Below, one piece after another: positions 41,019 to 49,265 of a stretch of DNA of 64,000 bases; positions within the stretch are counted from its first letter, which is position 1; each line of letters opens with the position of its first letter. The DNA is from STF1-184 sp050178795 (GTDB taxonomy: Bacteria; Bacillota; Clostridia; Christensenellales; UBA1242): NCBI GenBank assembly GCA_050178795.1, contig JBFXFT010000003.1, positions 75,282 through 139,281 of the forward strand. The letters run 5' to 3'. The notes below the pieces were generated by a model. That model did not search any database. It was not told the DNA's origin and saw nothing but the letters and a program-made list of their open reading frames with translations. Made by a program: the position numbers and the translations under genes.

Positions 41019-41043
41019 AAAAACCACCTTAAAAGTGGTTTTT
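41019..41043 (-). terminator. Terminator of the RlmD-like pair
   Basis: AAAACCAC and GTGGTTTT stem around a 7-nt loop, with T tail; just after the stop at 41050. Confidence 0.8.
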
Positions 41044-41049
41044 AGTCGT

Positions 41050-42387
41050 TTAAATTAATTCTAGTTCCAATAAAGTCTCAACATGTTTAGTTTGAGGGAA
41101 CATATCGTATGGAATAATTGTTTTAATTTTATAATTTTTAGTAAGTGTTTTTAAATCTTCACTCAAACTAAATGGATTGCAAGACAAATAAATTATTTTT
41201 TGTGCTCCAGAACTTGCTAACACGCTTGCTGTTTTTTCTAGTCCCTTTCTTGGTGGGTCTACAAAAATTATTTTTTCTTTTTCGGCTGGCAATTCTTTCA
41301 TCAACTCTTTTACTATTTTGTTGCAATCGCCCTCTAGTGCTTTTACTTGTCCCATAAAACCATTCTTTTTAATTAGGCGTCTTGCCTCTATAACTGCACT
41401 TTTTTCAAGTTCTACCGAAATAACTTGCGCACCAAGAGAAGCAAAAAGAACAGAAGTAATACCAATTCCACTAAATAAATCAAGTATGACGCTATTTTTA
41501 GAAACACCCGCAAGTTCAATTACTTTTTTGTAAATTTTAGTCATCATAGGTGTATTGATTTGTAAAAATGAGGTTGGAAATAGTTCAACTTCTACTCCCA
41601 TTATTTTGGCAACTAACGCTTGCTCTCCATATAAATGAATAAACTCCTCACCATAAACAAAACTGTCGGTGCGAGTGTTTACATTCAAATATAATGATAT
41701 CTTTTTAAACTCTTTTTTCAAAAGTTCATAAAGTGTTTTTGACTCTGGCAACAATTTTTTGGTGGTAACCATAGTAACAATAATTTGATTGTCTAAATAC
41801 CTCGCCGTTACATAGCGAAGTAAGCCTTTTTGCTCGTCAATGTCATACGGCTCAATTTTGCTTATTTTTAAATATTCCTTTAAAATTGCATACAGTTTTT
41901 GCGCCCAAGTATCGTACAAACTGCAATTTGGAATATCTACAATTTGTTTGCTACCTTCCTCAAAAAAGCCCACTATAACTTTGCCTGCTTTTTTAGCAAT
42001 GGCAAAATGAATTTTGTTGCGATATTCATAAGGGTAGTATACGCCAACGGTATCTTCTACTTTTATGTTAGAAAACTCTTTTAAGGCGGTCTTTACAATT
42101 TGTTTTTTAAAGTTTAATTGCTCCGCGTAGTCTATATGCTGTAAGTTACAGCCACCACAAATTTCTATGTAAGGGCATTTAGGCAAAACCCTATGAGCGT
42201 TAGCCTCTAAAACCTCATCTACTTTGGCAGTCGTTTCAGAATAATAAGAAGAGGTGACTGTTGCTTTTACTGTTTCGTTTTCTAGCGTATTTGGCACTAT
42301 AACTTTTTGCCCATACAAAAAGCCAACGCCCTTTCCGTCTTCATTTAATTCTTTTATTTTCAAGGTAATTTTATCGTTTCTTTTCAT
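41050..42387 (-). CDS. 23S rRNA (uracil-5-)-methyltransferase, RlmD/RlmCD-like (copy 2)
   Basis: 445 residues. SAM-dependent methylation of a uridine C5 in rRNA. TRAM domain (~1-60), [4Fe-4S] ligands in KCPYIEICGGCNLQH and IPNCSLYD, SAM motif VILDLFSGIGITSVLFA, DPPRKGLEKT, and the catalytic Cys in YLSCNPFSLSEDL (standard SCNP). Complete for the family. It follows a second family member by 7 bp. Related to B. subtilis RlmCD; which uridine is modified cannot be told. Confidence 0.88.
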   Translation of the reverse strand: MKRNDKITLKIKELNEDGKGVGFLYGQKVIVPNTLENETVKATVTSSYYSETTAKVDEVLEANAHRVLPKCPYIEICGGCNLQHIDYAEQLNFKKQIVKTALKEFSNIKVEDTVGVYYPYEYRNKIHFAIAKKAGKVIVGFFEEGSKQIVDIPNCSLYDTWAQKLYAILKEYLKISKIEPYDIDEQKGLLRYVTARYLDNQIIVTMVTTKKLLPESKTLYELLKKEFKKISLYLNVNTRTDSFVYGEEFIHLYGEQALVAKIMGVEVELFPTSFLQINTPMMTKIYKKVIELAGVSKNSVILDLFSGIGITSVLFASLGAQVISVELEKSAVIEARRLIKKNGFMGQVKALEGDCNKIVKELMKELPAEKEKIIFVDPPRKGLEKTASVLASSGAQKIIYLSCNPFSLSEDLKTLTKNYKIKTIIPYDMFPQTKHVETLLELELI

Positions 42388-42394
42388 AATATTA

Positions 42395-43795
42395 TTACTC
42401 TTTTATCCTTACAAGTTCTACCAATGTCTCAACGTGCTTAGTTTGTGGAAACATATCATAAGGTGTTACGCTTTTTATTTTATAAATTGGCTTTGGATTT
42501 AAAACATTTTTAGTCTCGTCTAAGTCTTTTGTGTTTAGTAAGTACCCAAGGTCGCGCGCAAGTGCACTAAGCCCACATGCAAGGTAAACAATTTGGCTTG
42601 GCTTACTCTTTAAAATTCCACTTATTATGCTTCTATCAAGCCCCTTTCTTGGTGGGTCAACTACTAGACTTACATCGCCATTAACTTCTTCCATTAATTT
42701 TGGTAAAGTAACCGCACAATCGCCCAAAATATTGGTAACCCTATTAGTTAAATTGTTGTCTTTTAGCATTTGGTCTGCGCTTTCTATCGCTTCTTTAACA
42801 ATTTCAAGCCCATACACTTTTGCGTTTGTGTTTTTTGCCAAAATACCAGTTAGTAAACCTGCCCCACTATAAGCGTCAATGACTGTTGATGGGTTTTTAA
42901 AGTTTATCATCTCTATTATTCTACTATAAATTTTGTTGCGAATGTCATTATTGACTTGCATAAAACTTACGCTTGCAGTTTTAACCGTTATACCGTTTTG
43001 CTCTTCAACCAAGTACTCTTCGCCGCCAGCAAAGACACTTTTTTCGCTTAAAATTACATTGTTGTTTTGCGTATTTATGTTTAAGTAAAGCCCAAAATTA
43101 TTAAACTCGTTTTTTAACATTGTCTTTAAGTCGTTTAAATTTGGCATAGTGTTACCATTTATTACAACTGTTACAATTAAACCGTCTTCTCCCTCGCGAG
43201 CAACTAAGTGCTTAACTAAACCGCTGTTAGAAGTTTCATCGTACGCCTCAATGCCATATTGAGTCATAAACCCTTTAAAAAGTTTAATTAATCTGTTTGT
43301 TTTTTCTTGTTGCAAGGGGCAAGAATTTATTTCAATAATATCGTGACTGTTGAAAGTAAAAAAACCAATTTTTAGTTCTCCGTTTACCTTTCGCACTGGT
43401 AGACTTATTTTGTTTCTATATTCATATTGGTTTGCGCTCGGCGTGCAAGAATTTACATCAAAACCAATATTGCCAACCTTTTTTAAGGTCTCCGCCACCA
43501 TATTTGTTTTAAATTGTAATTGTTCTTTATAACTTAAATGTTGTAGTTGACAACCACCACACTTTTCAAACACTTTGCAAACTGGCTTAACCCTTTCGGC
43601 GCTCGGCTCAATTACTTTAATTAATTTGGCATACATTACATTTTTTAAAACTTTTAATATTTGCACTTCTACCTTTTCTTTTGGTAGGGCGTATGGCACA
43701 AAAAGTATTGGCGATGTGCTTTTTACAATTCCCTCGCCATTTATGCCTAAAACATCTATTGTCGTTATTAATCTGTCATTCTTTTTATATAGCAT
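42395..43795 (-). CDS. RlmD-like RNA (uracil-5-)-methyltransferase with altered catalytic loop (copy 1)
   Basis: 466 residues from the ATG at 43795, with GGGAG 5 nt upstream; a TTG 12 nt further up is less likely. Same order as its neighbour: TRAM, Fe-S ligands in VCKVFEKCGGCQLQH and INSCPLQQEK, SAM motif VIDAYSGAGLLTGILA, DPPRKGLDRS. But the usual SCNP around the nucleophile reads YLACGLSALARDL: Cys is kept, Asn-Pro is replaced. The two proteins are clearly diverged, so the duplication is old. It probably acts on a different uridine. Confidence 0.85.
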   Translation of the reverse strand: MLYKKNDRLITTIDVLGINGEGIVKSTSPILFVPYALPKEKVEVQILKVLKNVMYAKLIKVIEPSAERVKPVCKVFEKCGGCQLQHLSYKEQLQFKTNMVAETLKKVGNIGFDVNSCTPSANQYEYRNKISLPVRKVNGELKIGFFTFNSHDIIEINSCPLQQEKTNRLIKLFKGFMTQYGIEAYDETSNSGLVKHLVAREGEDGLIVTVVINGNTMPNLNDLKTMLKNEFNNFGLYLNINTQNNNVILSEKSVFAGGEEYLVEEQNGITVKTASVSFMQVNNDIRNKIYSRIIEMINFKNPSTVIDAYSGAGLLTGILAKNTNAKVYGLEIVKEAIESADQMLKDNNLTNRVTNILGDCAVTLPKLMEEVNGDVSLVVDPPRKGLDRSIISGILKSKPSQIVYLACGLSALARDLGYLLNTKDLDETKNVLNPKPIYKIKSVTPYDMFPQTKHVETLVELVRIKE

Positions 43796-43859
43796 ATTTG
43801 CTCCCAAGTTATTGTAACATACTTTAAAGTTTTAGCATAAACAAAACACTAAAAAACTA

Positions 43860-43888
43860 TTGAATAGTCAAAAAATATATGGTATTAT
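43860..43888 (+). promoter_or_regulatory. Promoter of the leader region before the epimerase-like gene
   Basis: TTGAAT, 17-nt spacer, TATTAT (a second TATAAT directly follows). Confidence 0.55.
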
Positions 43889-43913
43889 TATAATACATAG
43901 TTGAGGAATGAAT

Positions 43914-43946
43914 ATGAAAAAATTTGAGGTTCATAAAATTCAATAA
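43914..43946 (+). CDS. Candidate 10-residue leader peptide
   Basis: ATG with GAGGAATGA upstream; codes MKKFEVHKIQ, then TAA. It sits between a promoter and a terminator hairpin, ahead of the epimerase-like gene, the layout of an attenuation leader, although there is no run of one amino acid. It may simply be chance. Confidence 0.3.
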   Translation: MKKFEVHKIQ

Positions 43947-43960
43947 AGTCTAAATTAAAA

Positions 43961-43985
43961 AGAGTTTATGCAAAAACTCTTTTTT
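43961..43985 (+). terminator. Terminator inside the leader of the epimerase-like gene
   Basis: AGAGTTT and AAACTCT stem followed by TTTTTT. It lies downstream of a promoter and upstream of the gene, so it could act as an attenuator. A second hairpin, GCACTT-GTTT-AAGTGC (44003-44018), follows. Confidence 0.75.
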
Positions 43986-44035
43986 AAGGTTTAAATTAAT
44001 CGGCACTTGTTTAAGTGCTAAGAGGTATATACATA

Positions 44036-45079
44036 ATGATGTTAAATAAGGAACGCAAAATTATTGAAGTTCTAAATAAAAAAGTGTTGGTAGTGGGCGG
44101 AACGGGCTTACTGGGGTCCCGTGCAATAGATCACTTAGTTAGTAAAGGTTATGAGGTAACCACTATAAGCCTACCAAGCGATGGTCCTCAAGAAGATTTA
44201 TATGATGGCAAAGTAGAGTACATATTAAAGGACATAAACAACCTAACAGACACAGAGATGTTAAAAATAATGAGGGACAAGCAATATTTATTAATTGCAA
44301 TAGGTGCCGATGAACGCTATGCGCCAAAAATACCTGCTTTGACCTTTTATAGAAAATATAACGTGCAAGTTACTACAAACTTACTTAGAATGGCTAGACT
44401 TTCTAAAATAAAAAATGTTGTAATTTTGGGCTCGTACTTCACATACTTCAACAGGGTGTGGCCAGACCTTAAATTAAAGGAAACGCACCCATACATTAGA
44501 AGTAGATGCGAACAAATGGAAATTGCATTTACTTATAACTCAAATGTTATGAAAGTAACAGTGCTAGAACTACCTTACATATTTGGTACGCTAAACCACC
44601 ATACCCCACTATGGAATATGATAACCGAACAACTAAACAGCAACAAGCACATATATTACCCACTTGGCGGAACGGCTATGGCAACAGCAAACGAGGTTGC
44701 AGAAGCGGTGGAGGGAGCCTTTCTTTATGCCGATGGCGGAAAACCTTATCAGGTGGCGAGTGTCAACCTTAAATGGAAAGACTTTTTGAGTTACTTATTA
44801 AAAATTCAAAATCAAGAACATAAAGTCCTTACCCCTTATTCCAACCTTGCGACGACTCGCGAAATGAAAAAGAAAATGAAAGACTTTAAAAAAGAGGGTC
44901 GTGAGAGCGGACTAGATTTAGTAAAGTATTTAGAATTTCAAAAAAGAGACGCCTACATTGACCCATCGGAATGTATGTCAAACTTAAAATATAACCCTGA
45001 CGATATTTATGCGGCAATAAACGAGACTTTAAAAGCCTGCGAAACACAACTATTAAAAGAAACTAAAAAGAAAAAATAA
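44036..45079 (+). CDS. NAD(P)-dependent epimerase/dehydratase-like protein (extended SDR)
   Basis: 347 residues from the ATG at 44036 (AGAGGT 9 nt upstream; another ATG follows at once). Rossmann motif VLVVGGTGLLGSRAIDHLV (GxxGxxG), then VVILGSYFTYFNR and PYIRSRCEQME in the place of the active-site Ser and YxxxK: the Tyr is followed at +4 by Cys and not Lys, so the classic catalytic Lys is not obvious. LELPYIFGTLNHHTP resembles the substrate-binding segment. It may be an atypical NmrA-like or sugar epimerase. The leader carries a promoter, a short ORF and a terminator. Confidence 0.75.
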   Translation: MMLNKERKIIEVLNKKVLVVGGTGLLGSRAIDHLVSKGYEVTTISLPSDGPQEDLYDGKVEYILKDINNLTDTEMLKIMRDKQYLLIAIGADERYAPKIPALTFYRKYNVQVTTNLLRMARLSKIKNVVILGSYFTYFNRVWPDLKLKETHPYIRSRCEQMEIAFTYNSNVMKVTVLELPYIFGTLNHHTPLWNMITEQLNSNKHIYYPLGGTAMATANEVAEAVEGAFLYADGGKPYQVASVNLKWKDFLSYLLKIQNQEHKVLTPYSNLATTREMKKKMKDFKKEGRESGLDLVKYLEFQKRDAYIDPSECMSNLKYNPDDIYAAINETLKACETQLLKETKKKK

Positions 45080-45107
45080 AAAGCACAGCCAAATACTGTG
45101 CTTTTTT
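45078..45107 (+). terminator. Bidirectional terminator
   Basis: AAAAGCACAG and CTGTGCTTTT stem, 7-nt loop, between convergent genes. Confidence 0.88.
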
Positions 45108-45122
45108 TATTTTGATTAAATT

Positions 45123-45911
45123 TTACCAGTTTTCATCAACATCTGCTTTTTTAGGTATTTTTATTCCCTCTGCTGGTGCTGGTTCAACATCGTCTAAATT
45201 TACTTTTTCGGCTGGCTCTTCTTTTGCTGTAGCAACTGGAACTTCTTTTTCGCTTTGAGCAGCAAGTTTTTCTTCTTTAACTTGCTCTTTTTTTAAGCGG
45301 TCAGCCTCTTTTTTCTTTTGTTTTTCCTCTTTTAGGCTTTGCCTCTTTTGCTCTTCTTCTTGCTTCTTTATTTGCAATTTTTCGGCTTCCTCTTTCTTTT
45401 GCCTTGCGTACTCTTCAGCCTCTTTTTCCTTTTGTTTTAAGTAGGCAATGTTTTCACGCTCTTTGCGCTCTTCCTCTTCTATCATAAGTAGGTAATTTTG
45501 TTTGGTCCTATTGCCAACCATTTTTAAACCAAGTTCACGCCTTACCAAAATTTCAAACTCAGTAAACGCAACTCTTTTACCTATAATAAACCCAGAGACA
45601 ATTTTGTCATAGGCTTGAATTAACTTTATGTCCGCCATAACTGCGTACAGTTTATTGTATACAGCATCAAGTTCTGGCGCAAAAGTTTTATAATCAATTG
45701 CCCTGCTTGATTCTAACCTATTTAACAAGTTAAATGCTTCAACCATAACCTCTGCTTTTTCAGTTCTAGTATCGTCTTTTAATGAAACTATCTTTATTAG
45801 TGTCTTTTTTACCCTACTGCCCACTATGAAAACTACAACGATGCTGACTATTGCAAGTACGCCCGCAAAAGCGGCACCGTAATCTCTTACATATTGTAAA
45901 ATAACATCCAT
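45123..45911 (-). CDS. Membrane-anchored coiled-coil protein
   Basis: 262 residues. One N-terminal membrane segment (~12-33), a helical domain (~50-135), a highly charged Lys/Glu coiled coil (~140-228: EEEERKERENIAYLKQKEKEA type) and an Ala/Pro/Val-rich tail. No catalytic motif. The topology puts the coil in the cytoplasm if residue 1 is outside; it might act in division or as a scaffold, but I do not assign a function. AGGGGG lies rather far (11 nt) from the ATG. Confidence 0.6.
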   Translation of the reverse strand: MDVILQYVRDYGAAFAGVLAIVSIVVVFIVGSRVKKTLIKIVSLKDDTRTEKAEVMVEAFNLLNRLESSRAIDYKTFAPELDAVYNKLYAVMADIKLIQAYDKIVSGFIIGKRVAFTEFEILVRRELGLKMVGNRTKQNYLLMIEEEERKERENIAYLKQKEKEAEEYARQKKEEAEKLQIKKQEEEQKRQSLKEEKQKKKEADRLKKEQVKEEKLAAQSEKEVPVATAKEEPAEKVNLDDVEPAPAEGIKIPKKADVDENW

Positions 45912-45999
45912 CTAAATTATACCCCCTAATTTACTTATATTAAAATTGTAGCACAAAGCAAAAAAATTAGTATCAATTAAATTGCAAAATATTTTTGTG

Positions 46000-46929
46000 C
46001 TATTTTTTAACTGCCTTTTCGGTATTTCGTTTATCTTGAATAATTGCTATATGTTTTTTATCAATTAGTTTTACGCCATTTTCTTTTGCCCAAGTTATAG
46101 CGTTATTTAAAGTGTTATTTAAAAACATTTTTGGTACTTTAATAAGTTTTTTGCAAGCGCTTTTTGTAAACCTTACTTCTTTGTCTAATGTGTTTGCAAT
46201 ATACATAACTTCTTCAACTTTTTCGCCACGAGCCTGTATTTTTTCGGCATAAGGAGACCTAAACTCGCCCATCCAGAAATTTTTGTTGTCCCTGTAACCA
46301 TAATTAATAGGTATTTTAGGAAAACTGTTTCTATAAACGTCGTCTATTAATGGTTGTCTGTATCTTGGTTGCATTAAAATTTTATCCACTCTTAAAATAA
46401 AGTGTGCGCCAGTATGGCTAGTTATGCCATTAAAATCTTTATATGGCTCGCTATAATGTTCCTCAATTTTAGTGTTCTCTGCTCCGTCAAGTTCCCTTAC
46501 CCAACTGCACTCAAAAACCTGAAAACTTTCCTCAATAATTTGTGGAAACTTTTGGTCTTTATGTTCCTCGCTCATAAGTCCATCGGTCAAAGTAAAAATA
46601 CAATCCTTCATTTTTTGCTCTGTCGTCTCACCTGGGAAGCCGAGCCTAACACTCTCTTTTAAATATCTTTTATTGTCTGGAATAAAGTTTAAACTAATCT
46701 TTCCGTCCCTTATTAGGTTTTTTGCAGTATTTGAATTGTTGCGCGTGATAAGCATAAACGAAAAATACTCCCTGCCACCTACATAGTAAGGAAAAACCAA
46801 AGAATAAGTACCCAAATTTGTAATGCCGCTCTCGTCAAGCGTGCCACAAAGCACGATAGGCATAGGAAAATAACTGCTCGTTTGGTAAAAATTGTTTACA
46901 ATACGCAAATTTTCTAGTTTTGTCTTCAT
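46000..46929 (-). CDS. Flavin reductase-like (FMN-binding split barrel) protein with PCP_red-like C-terminal domain
   Basis: 309 residues from the ATG at 46929, with GAGGTG 6 nt upstream. Residues ~5-190 look like a DIM6/flavin-reductase-type split barrel (NFYQTSSYFPMPIVLCGTLDESGITNLGTYSLVFPYYVGG; ITRNNSNTAKNLIRDGKISLNF), which binds FMN. The C-terminal ~50 residues (VRFTKSACKKLIKVPKMFLNNTLNNA...AKENGVKLI) resemble the light-independent protochlorophyllide reductase-type PCP_red domain, known as an accessory in redox proteins. Divergent from a nitroreductase-like gene, which suggests a small redox unit. Confidence 0.65.
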   Translation of the reverse strand: MKTKLENLRIVNNFYQTSSYFPMPIVLCGTLDESGITNLGTYSLVFPYYVGGREYFSFMLITRNNSNTAKNLIRDGKISLNFIPDNKRYLKESVRLGFPGETTEQKMKDCIFTLTDGLMSEEHKDQKFPQIIEESFQVFECSWVRELDGAENTKIEEHYSEPYKDFNGITSHTGAHFILRVDKILMQPRYRQPLIDDVYRNSFPKIPINYGYRDNKNFWMGEFRSPYAEKIQARGEKVEEVMYIANTLDKEVRFTKSACKKLIKVPKMFLNNTLNNAITWAKENGVKLIDKKHIAIIQDKRNTEKAVKK

Positions 46930-47139
46930 AAATTGCACCTCATCAATATGTATAAGTTTAATTTATTTTGTGTTTTGTAGCAAATAAAAGTCCTACGCTA
47001 AAACGAAAAAATACAAAAATTGACAACAAAATACTATATTTATTGTCATTATTTTTTTATTTGACTTATTTAAAATGTTTTGCAAAACAATAAAATATGG
47101 TACAATATTATATAAAGTGGACTTATAAATTGAATTACA

Positions 47140-47170
47140 AAGTAAATTTAATATTAATTTACTTGTTTTT
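47140..47170 (+). terminator. Terminator-like hairpin in the leader of the nitroreductase-like gene
   Basis: AAGTAAAT and ATTTACTT arms, 9-nt loop, then GTTTTTT. It lies 43 nt upstream of the start codon, a possible attenuation site. Confidence 0.4.
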
Positions 47171-47213
47171 TGATTAAAAATACTGTCAAAAAATATGGGG
47201 AGGTTCAAGGTTT

Positions 47214-47711
47214 ATGGATACTTTATATTTAATAAAAAACAGAAAAAACGTTTTTCATTTTAATAAAAAAGAAGTTGACGCTGGTATGCTTGCCGAAATT
47301 TTGAACTGTGCCAGAGTAACCCCAACCAACGAATATGAACAAGTATGGAAGTTTATTATTATAAAAAACAAAGACATGAAGAGCAAAATATCGCAAATTG
47401 TGGGGCTTGATTACATATTTGAGTGCAACGTACTAATTGCCGTATTCAGTGAAGATAGAAAATTTAAACGAGAATATGCTGCCTCTGCAGTAGAAGCCAT
47501 GACAATAGCAGCAAATGCAAATGGCATAGGTGTAAATTGGCAAATATGCTATGGCGAGAAATATGCAAAACAAATTGAGGCGCTTTTAGACTCGCCAGAA
47601 CAACTTAGACTTATGAGCCTAGTTACGCTTGGTTATTATGATTTTATTAGCCCAGTATTTAAAACTATTCCGTCTTTAAGCGAAATAATAGCATACGAAA
47701 AATTTAAATAG
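47214..47711 (+). CDS. Nitroreductase-family protein
   Basis: 165 residues. FMN-dependent nitroreductase fold of the shorter type: LIKNRKNVFHFNKKEVDAGMLAEILNCARVTPTNEYEQVWKFIIIKN (FMN-binding Arg/Lys and Ser/Thr positions), AVEAMTIAANANGIGVNWQ (helix and strand at the FMN), LVTLGYYD. Substrate unknown; members reduce nitro-compounds, quinones or flavins. Start at 47214 follows GGGGAGGTT about 7 nt upstream. It is separated from the divergent flavin-reductase-like gene by 284 bp containing the hairpin above. Confidence 0.8.
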   Translation: MDTLYLIKNRKNVFHFNKKEVDAGMLAEILNCARVTPTNEYEQVWKFIIIKNKDMKSKISQIVGLDYIFECNVLIAVFSEDRKFKREYAASAVEAMTIAANANGIGVNWQICYGEKYAKQIEALLDSPEQLRLMSLVTLGYYDFISPVFKTIPSLSEIIAYEKFK

Positions 47712-47718
47712 AGCAAAT

Positions 47719-47750
47719 AAAAAAAGGCTGTAAAACTTACAGCCTTTTTT
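47719..47750 (+). terminator. Bidirectional terminator
   Basis: AAAAAAGGCTGTAA and TTACAGCCTTTTTT perfect stem, 3-4-nt loop; between convergent genes. Confidence 0.9.
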
Positions 47751-47751
47751 G

Positions 47752-48222
47752 TTATTCTGCTACATAAGGGTTTTCGTCAGCGCTTGGGTCAACTTGTTGA
47801 AACTCGTAAGCCGCTGAATAAATTGAATTTTGGAAGGTCAACGAATTGGCTTTGACTTTAAATGAGTAATTACTATCTGTAGTTATGTAACTGCTAATAT
47901 CAAACTCAACCCTACCTAGTTCTGTGTTTATGGTAAACATATTCACAGTTACAAATAAGTAATATAGCGAGTCGCTAGTTCTGTTTAAAACCTCCACCGT
48001 ATAGTTCTCTGCGTTTTCGGTTTCGTCCCACGCTAATGTGCTATTATCTTCCAACATTGCCAAATTTATTGGGGCGCTCAACACAACCTCCCTTGGAATA
48101 AGGTAGTTATAAGTCAAAAAATACGCGCCAATAGAAGAGCCTATTACAAACAATATAATAAGCAAAATAAGTAGTGGTTTTTTGCCAATTTCAATTTTTT
48201 CGTCTTGAACCGCCTCTGCCAT
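47752..48222 (-). CDS. Membrane-anchored single Fn3-like domain protein
   Basis: 156 residues from the ATG at 48222 (GAGGTG 6 nt upstream). Cytoplasmic N-terminal ~18 residues, a membrane segment (~19-43), then one Fn3-like domain whose start LSAPINLAMLEDNSTLAWDETENAENYTVEVLNR matches the repeat unit of the giant lipoprotein at 4.1-9.8 kb. (Split here into strands; key residues are P-x-N, L-x-W and A-x-x-Y.) It may be a minimal surface relative of that family; function unknown. Confidence 0.6.
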   Translation of the reverse strand: MAEAVQDEKIEIGKKPLLILLIILFVIGSSIGAYFLTYNYLIPREVVLSAPINLAMLEDNSTLAWDETENAENYTVEVLNRTSDSLYYLFVTVNMFTINTELGRVEFDISSYITTDSNYSFKVKANSLTFQNSIYSAAYEFQQVDPSADENPYVAE

Positions 48223-48365
48223 ATTGCACACCTCTATCAGTTTAATGATATCAGTTTTAAAAACAATAGTCAATTTGCAACAAATAGATTTTAATAAATT
48301 TTTAATAGCCTTTTTGTACAAATTTTGCTATTATTAATTTGAATAAAGAATAAAGAGGGTAAATA

Positions 48366-49199
48366 ATGTCAACAATTTTAGACGGAAAAAGTTTAAGCAA
48401 GAATATAGAAACTGCCTTAATTGAGAGGGTTGCAGCACTAAAAGAGCGCCTTTTGTTTACACCAAAACTTGCAACTATTTTGGTTGGCGATGACGAATCA
48501 AGCGTAACTTATGTCAGTATGAAGGCTCGTGCTTGCAAGAGAATTGGGCTAGAAAGTCTTTCAATTAAAATGCCAAAGGAAACTTCAACAGAAGAATTAC
48601 TTGCAAAAATAGAAGAATTAAATAAAGATAAAACAGTTTGCGGAATTTTGTTGCAACACCCAACGCCAAAGCAAATAGATGAAACTGCATGCTTTAACAA
48701 AATTTTAGAAAGTAAAGATGTGGACGGCGTAAACACAAACAATTTTGGTAAAATTGCTATGGGTATAGATGCTTTTAAACCAGCAACCCCTCTTGGCATA
48801 ATGATGCTACTTAAACATTATAACATAAATGTTTCTGGCAAAAATGCAGTAGTAATAGGTCGCAGTCAAATACTCGGCAAACCTATTGCAAGCCTACTGT
48901 TAAATGAAGACGCAACCGTTACCATTTGTCACTCAAAGACGCAGGCTCTAAACAAAATTTTAAAGACGGCAGACATAGTTGTTGCCGCTGTAGGCATACC
49001 AAACTTTATTAAAAGCAAAAGCCTTAAAAGAGGTGTAATTGTTATAGATGCTGGCTACAACGCAGGCAACGTTGGAGATGTTGACCCATATAAAATTGAT
49101 AAAGTGTCTAGTTACTATACACCAGTTCCCGGTGGAGTTGGTCCCATGACAATAGCGGCACTACTAACTCAAACAGTTGAAGCGGCCGAAAAACTTTAA
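48366..49199 (+). CDS. folD: Methylenetetrahydrofolate dehydrogenase/cyclohydrolase FolD
   Basis: 277 residues, full length. Interconverts 5,10-methylene-, methenyl- and 10-formyl-tetrahydrofolate for one-carbon supply. SSVTYVSMKARACKRIGL carries the catalytic Tyr and Lys; GILLQHPTPKQ, DVDGVN, the Rossmann VVIGRSQILGKPIASLLL and the terminal PVPGGVGPMTIAALL are all present. RBS AGAGGG sits 5-6 nt before the ATG. Single gene, own terminator. Confidence 0.97.
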   Translation: MSTILDGKSLSKNIETALIERVAALKERLLFTPKLATILVGDDESSVTYVSMKARACKRIGLESLSIKMPKETSTEELLAKIEELNKDKTVCGILLQHPTPKQIDETACFNKILESKDVDGVNTNNFGKIAMGIDAFKPATPLGIMMLLKHYNINVSGKNAVVIGRSQILGKPIASLLLNEDATVTICHSKTQALNKILKTADIVVAAVGIPNFIKSKSLKRGVIVIDAGYNAGNVGDVDPYKIDKVSSYYTPVPGGVGPMTIAALLTQTVEAAEKL

Positions 49200-49221
49200 T
49201 TTTATAATTTCATTGCAAACA

Positions 49222-49249
49222 AAAAAACGACTACTAAAAGTCGTTTTTT
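49222..49249 (+). terminator. Bidirectional terminator after folD
   Basis: AAAAACGACT and AGTCGTTTTT stem, 6-nt loop; also serves the convergent GLUG gene. Confidence 0.85.
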
Positions 49250-49265
49250 ATTTTATTAACATAGA

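Noticed and set aside
46993..47208. 71-codon minus-strand frame in the spacer before the nitroreductase-like gene
   Set aside because: AT-rich, Phe/Asn/Tyr-laden translation, no RBS, and it covers the promoter and hairpin region of the neighbour.
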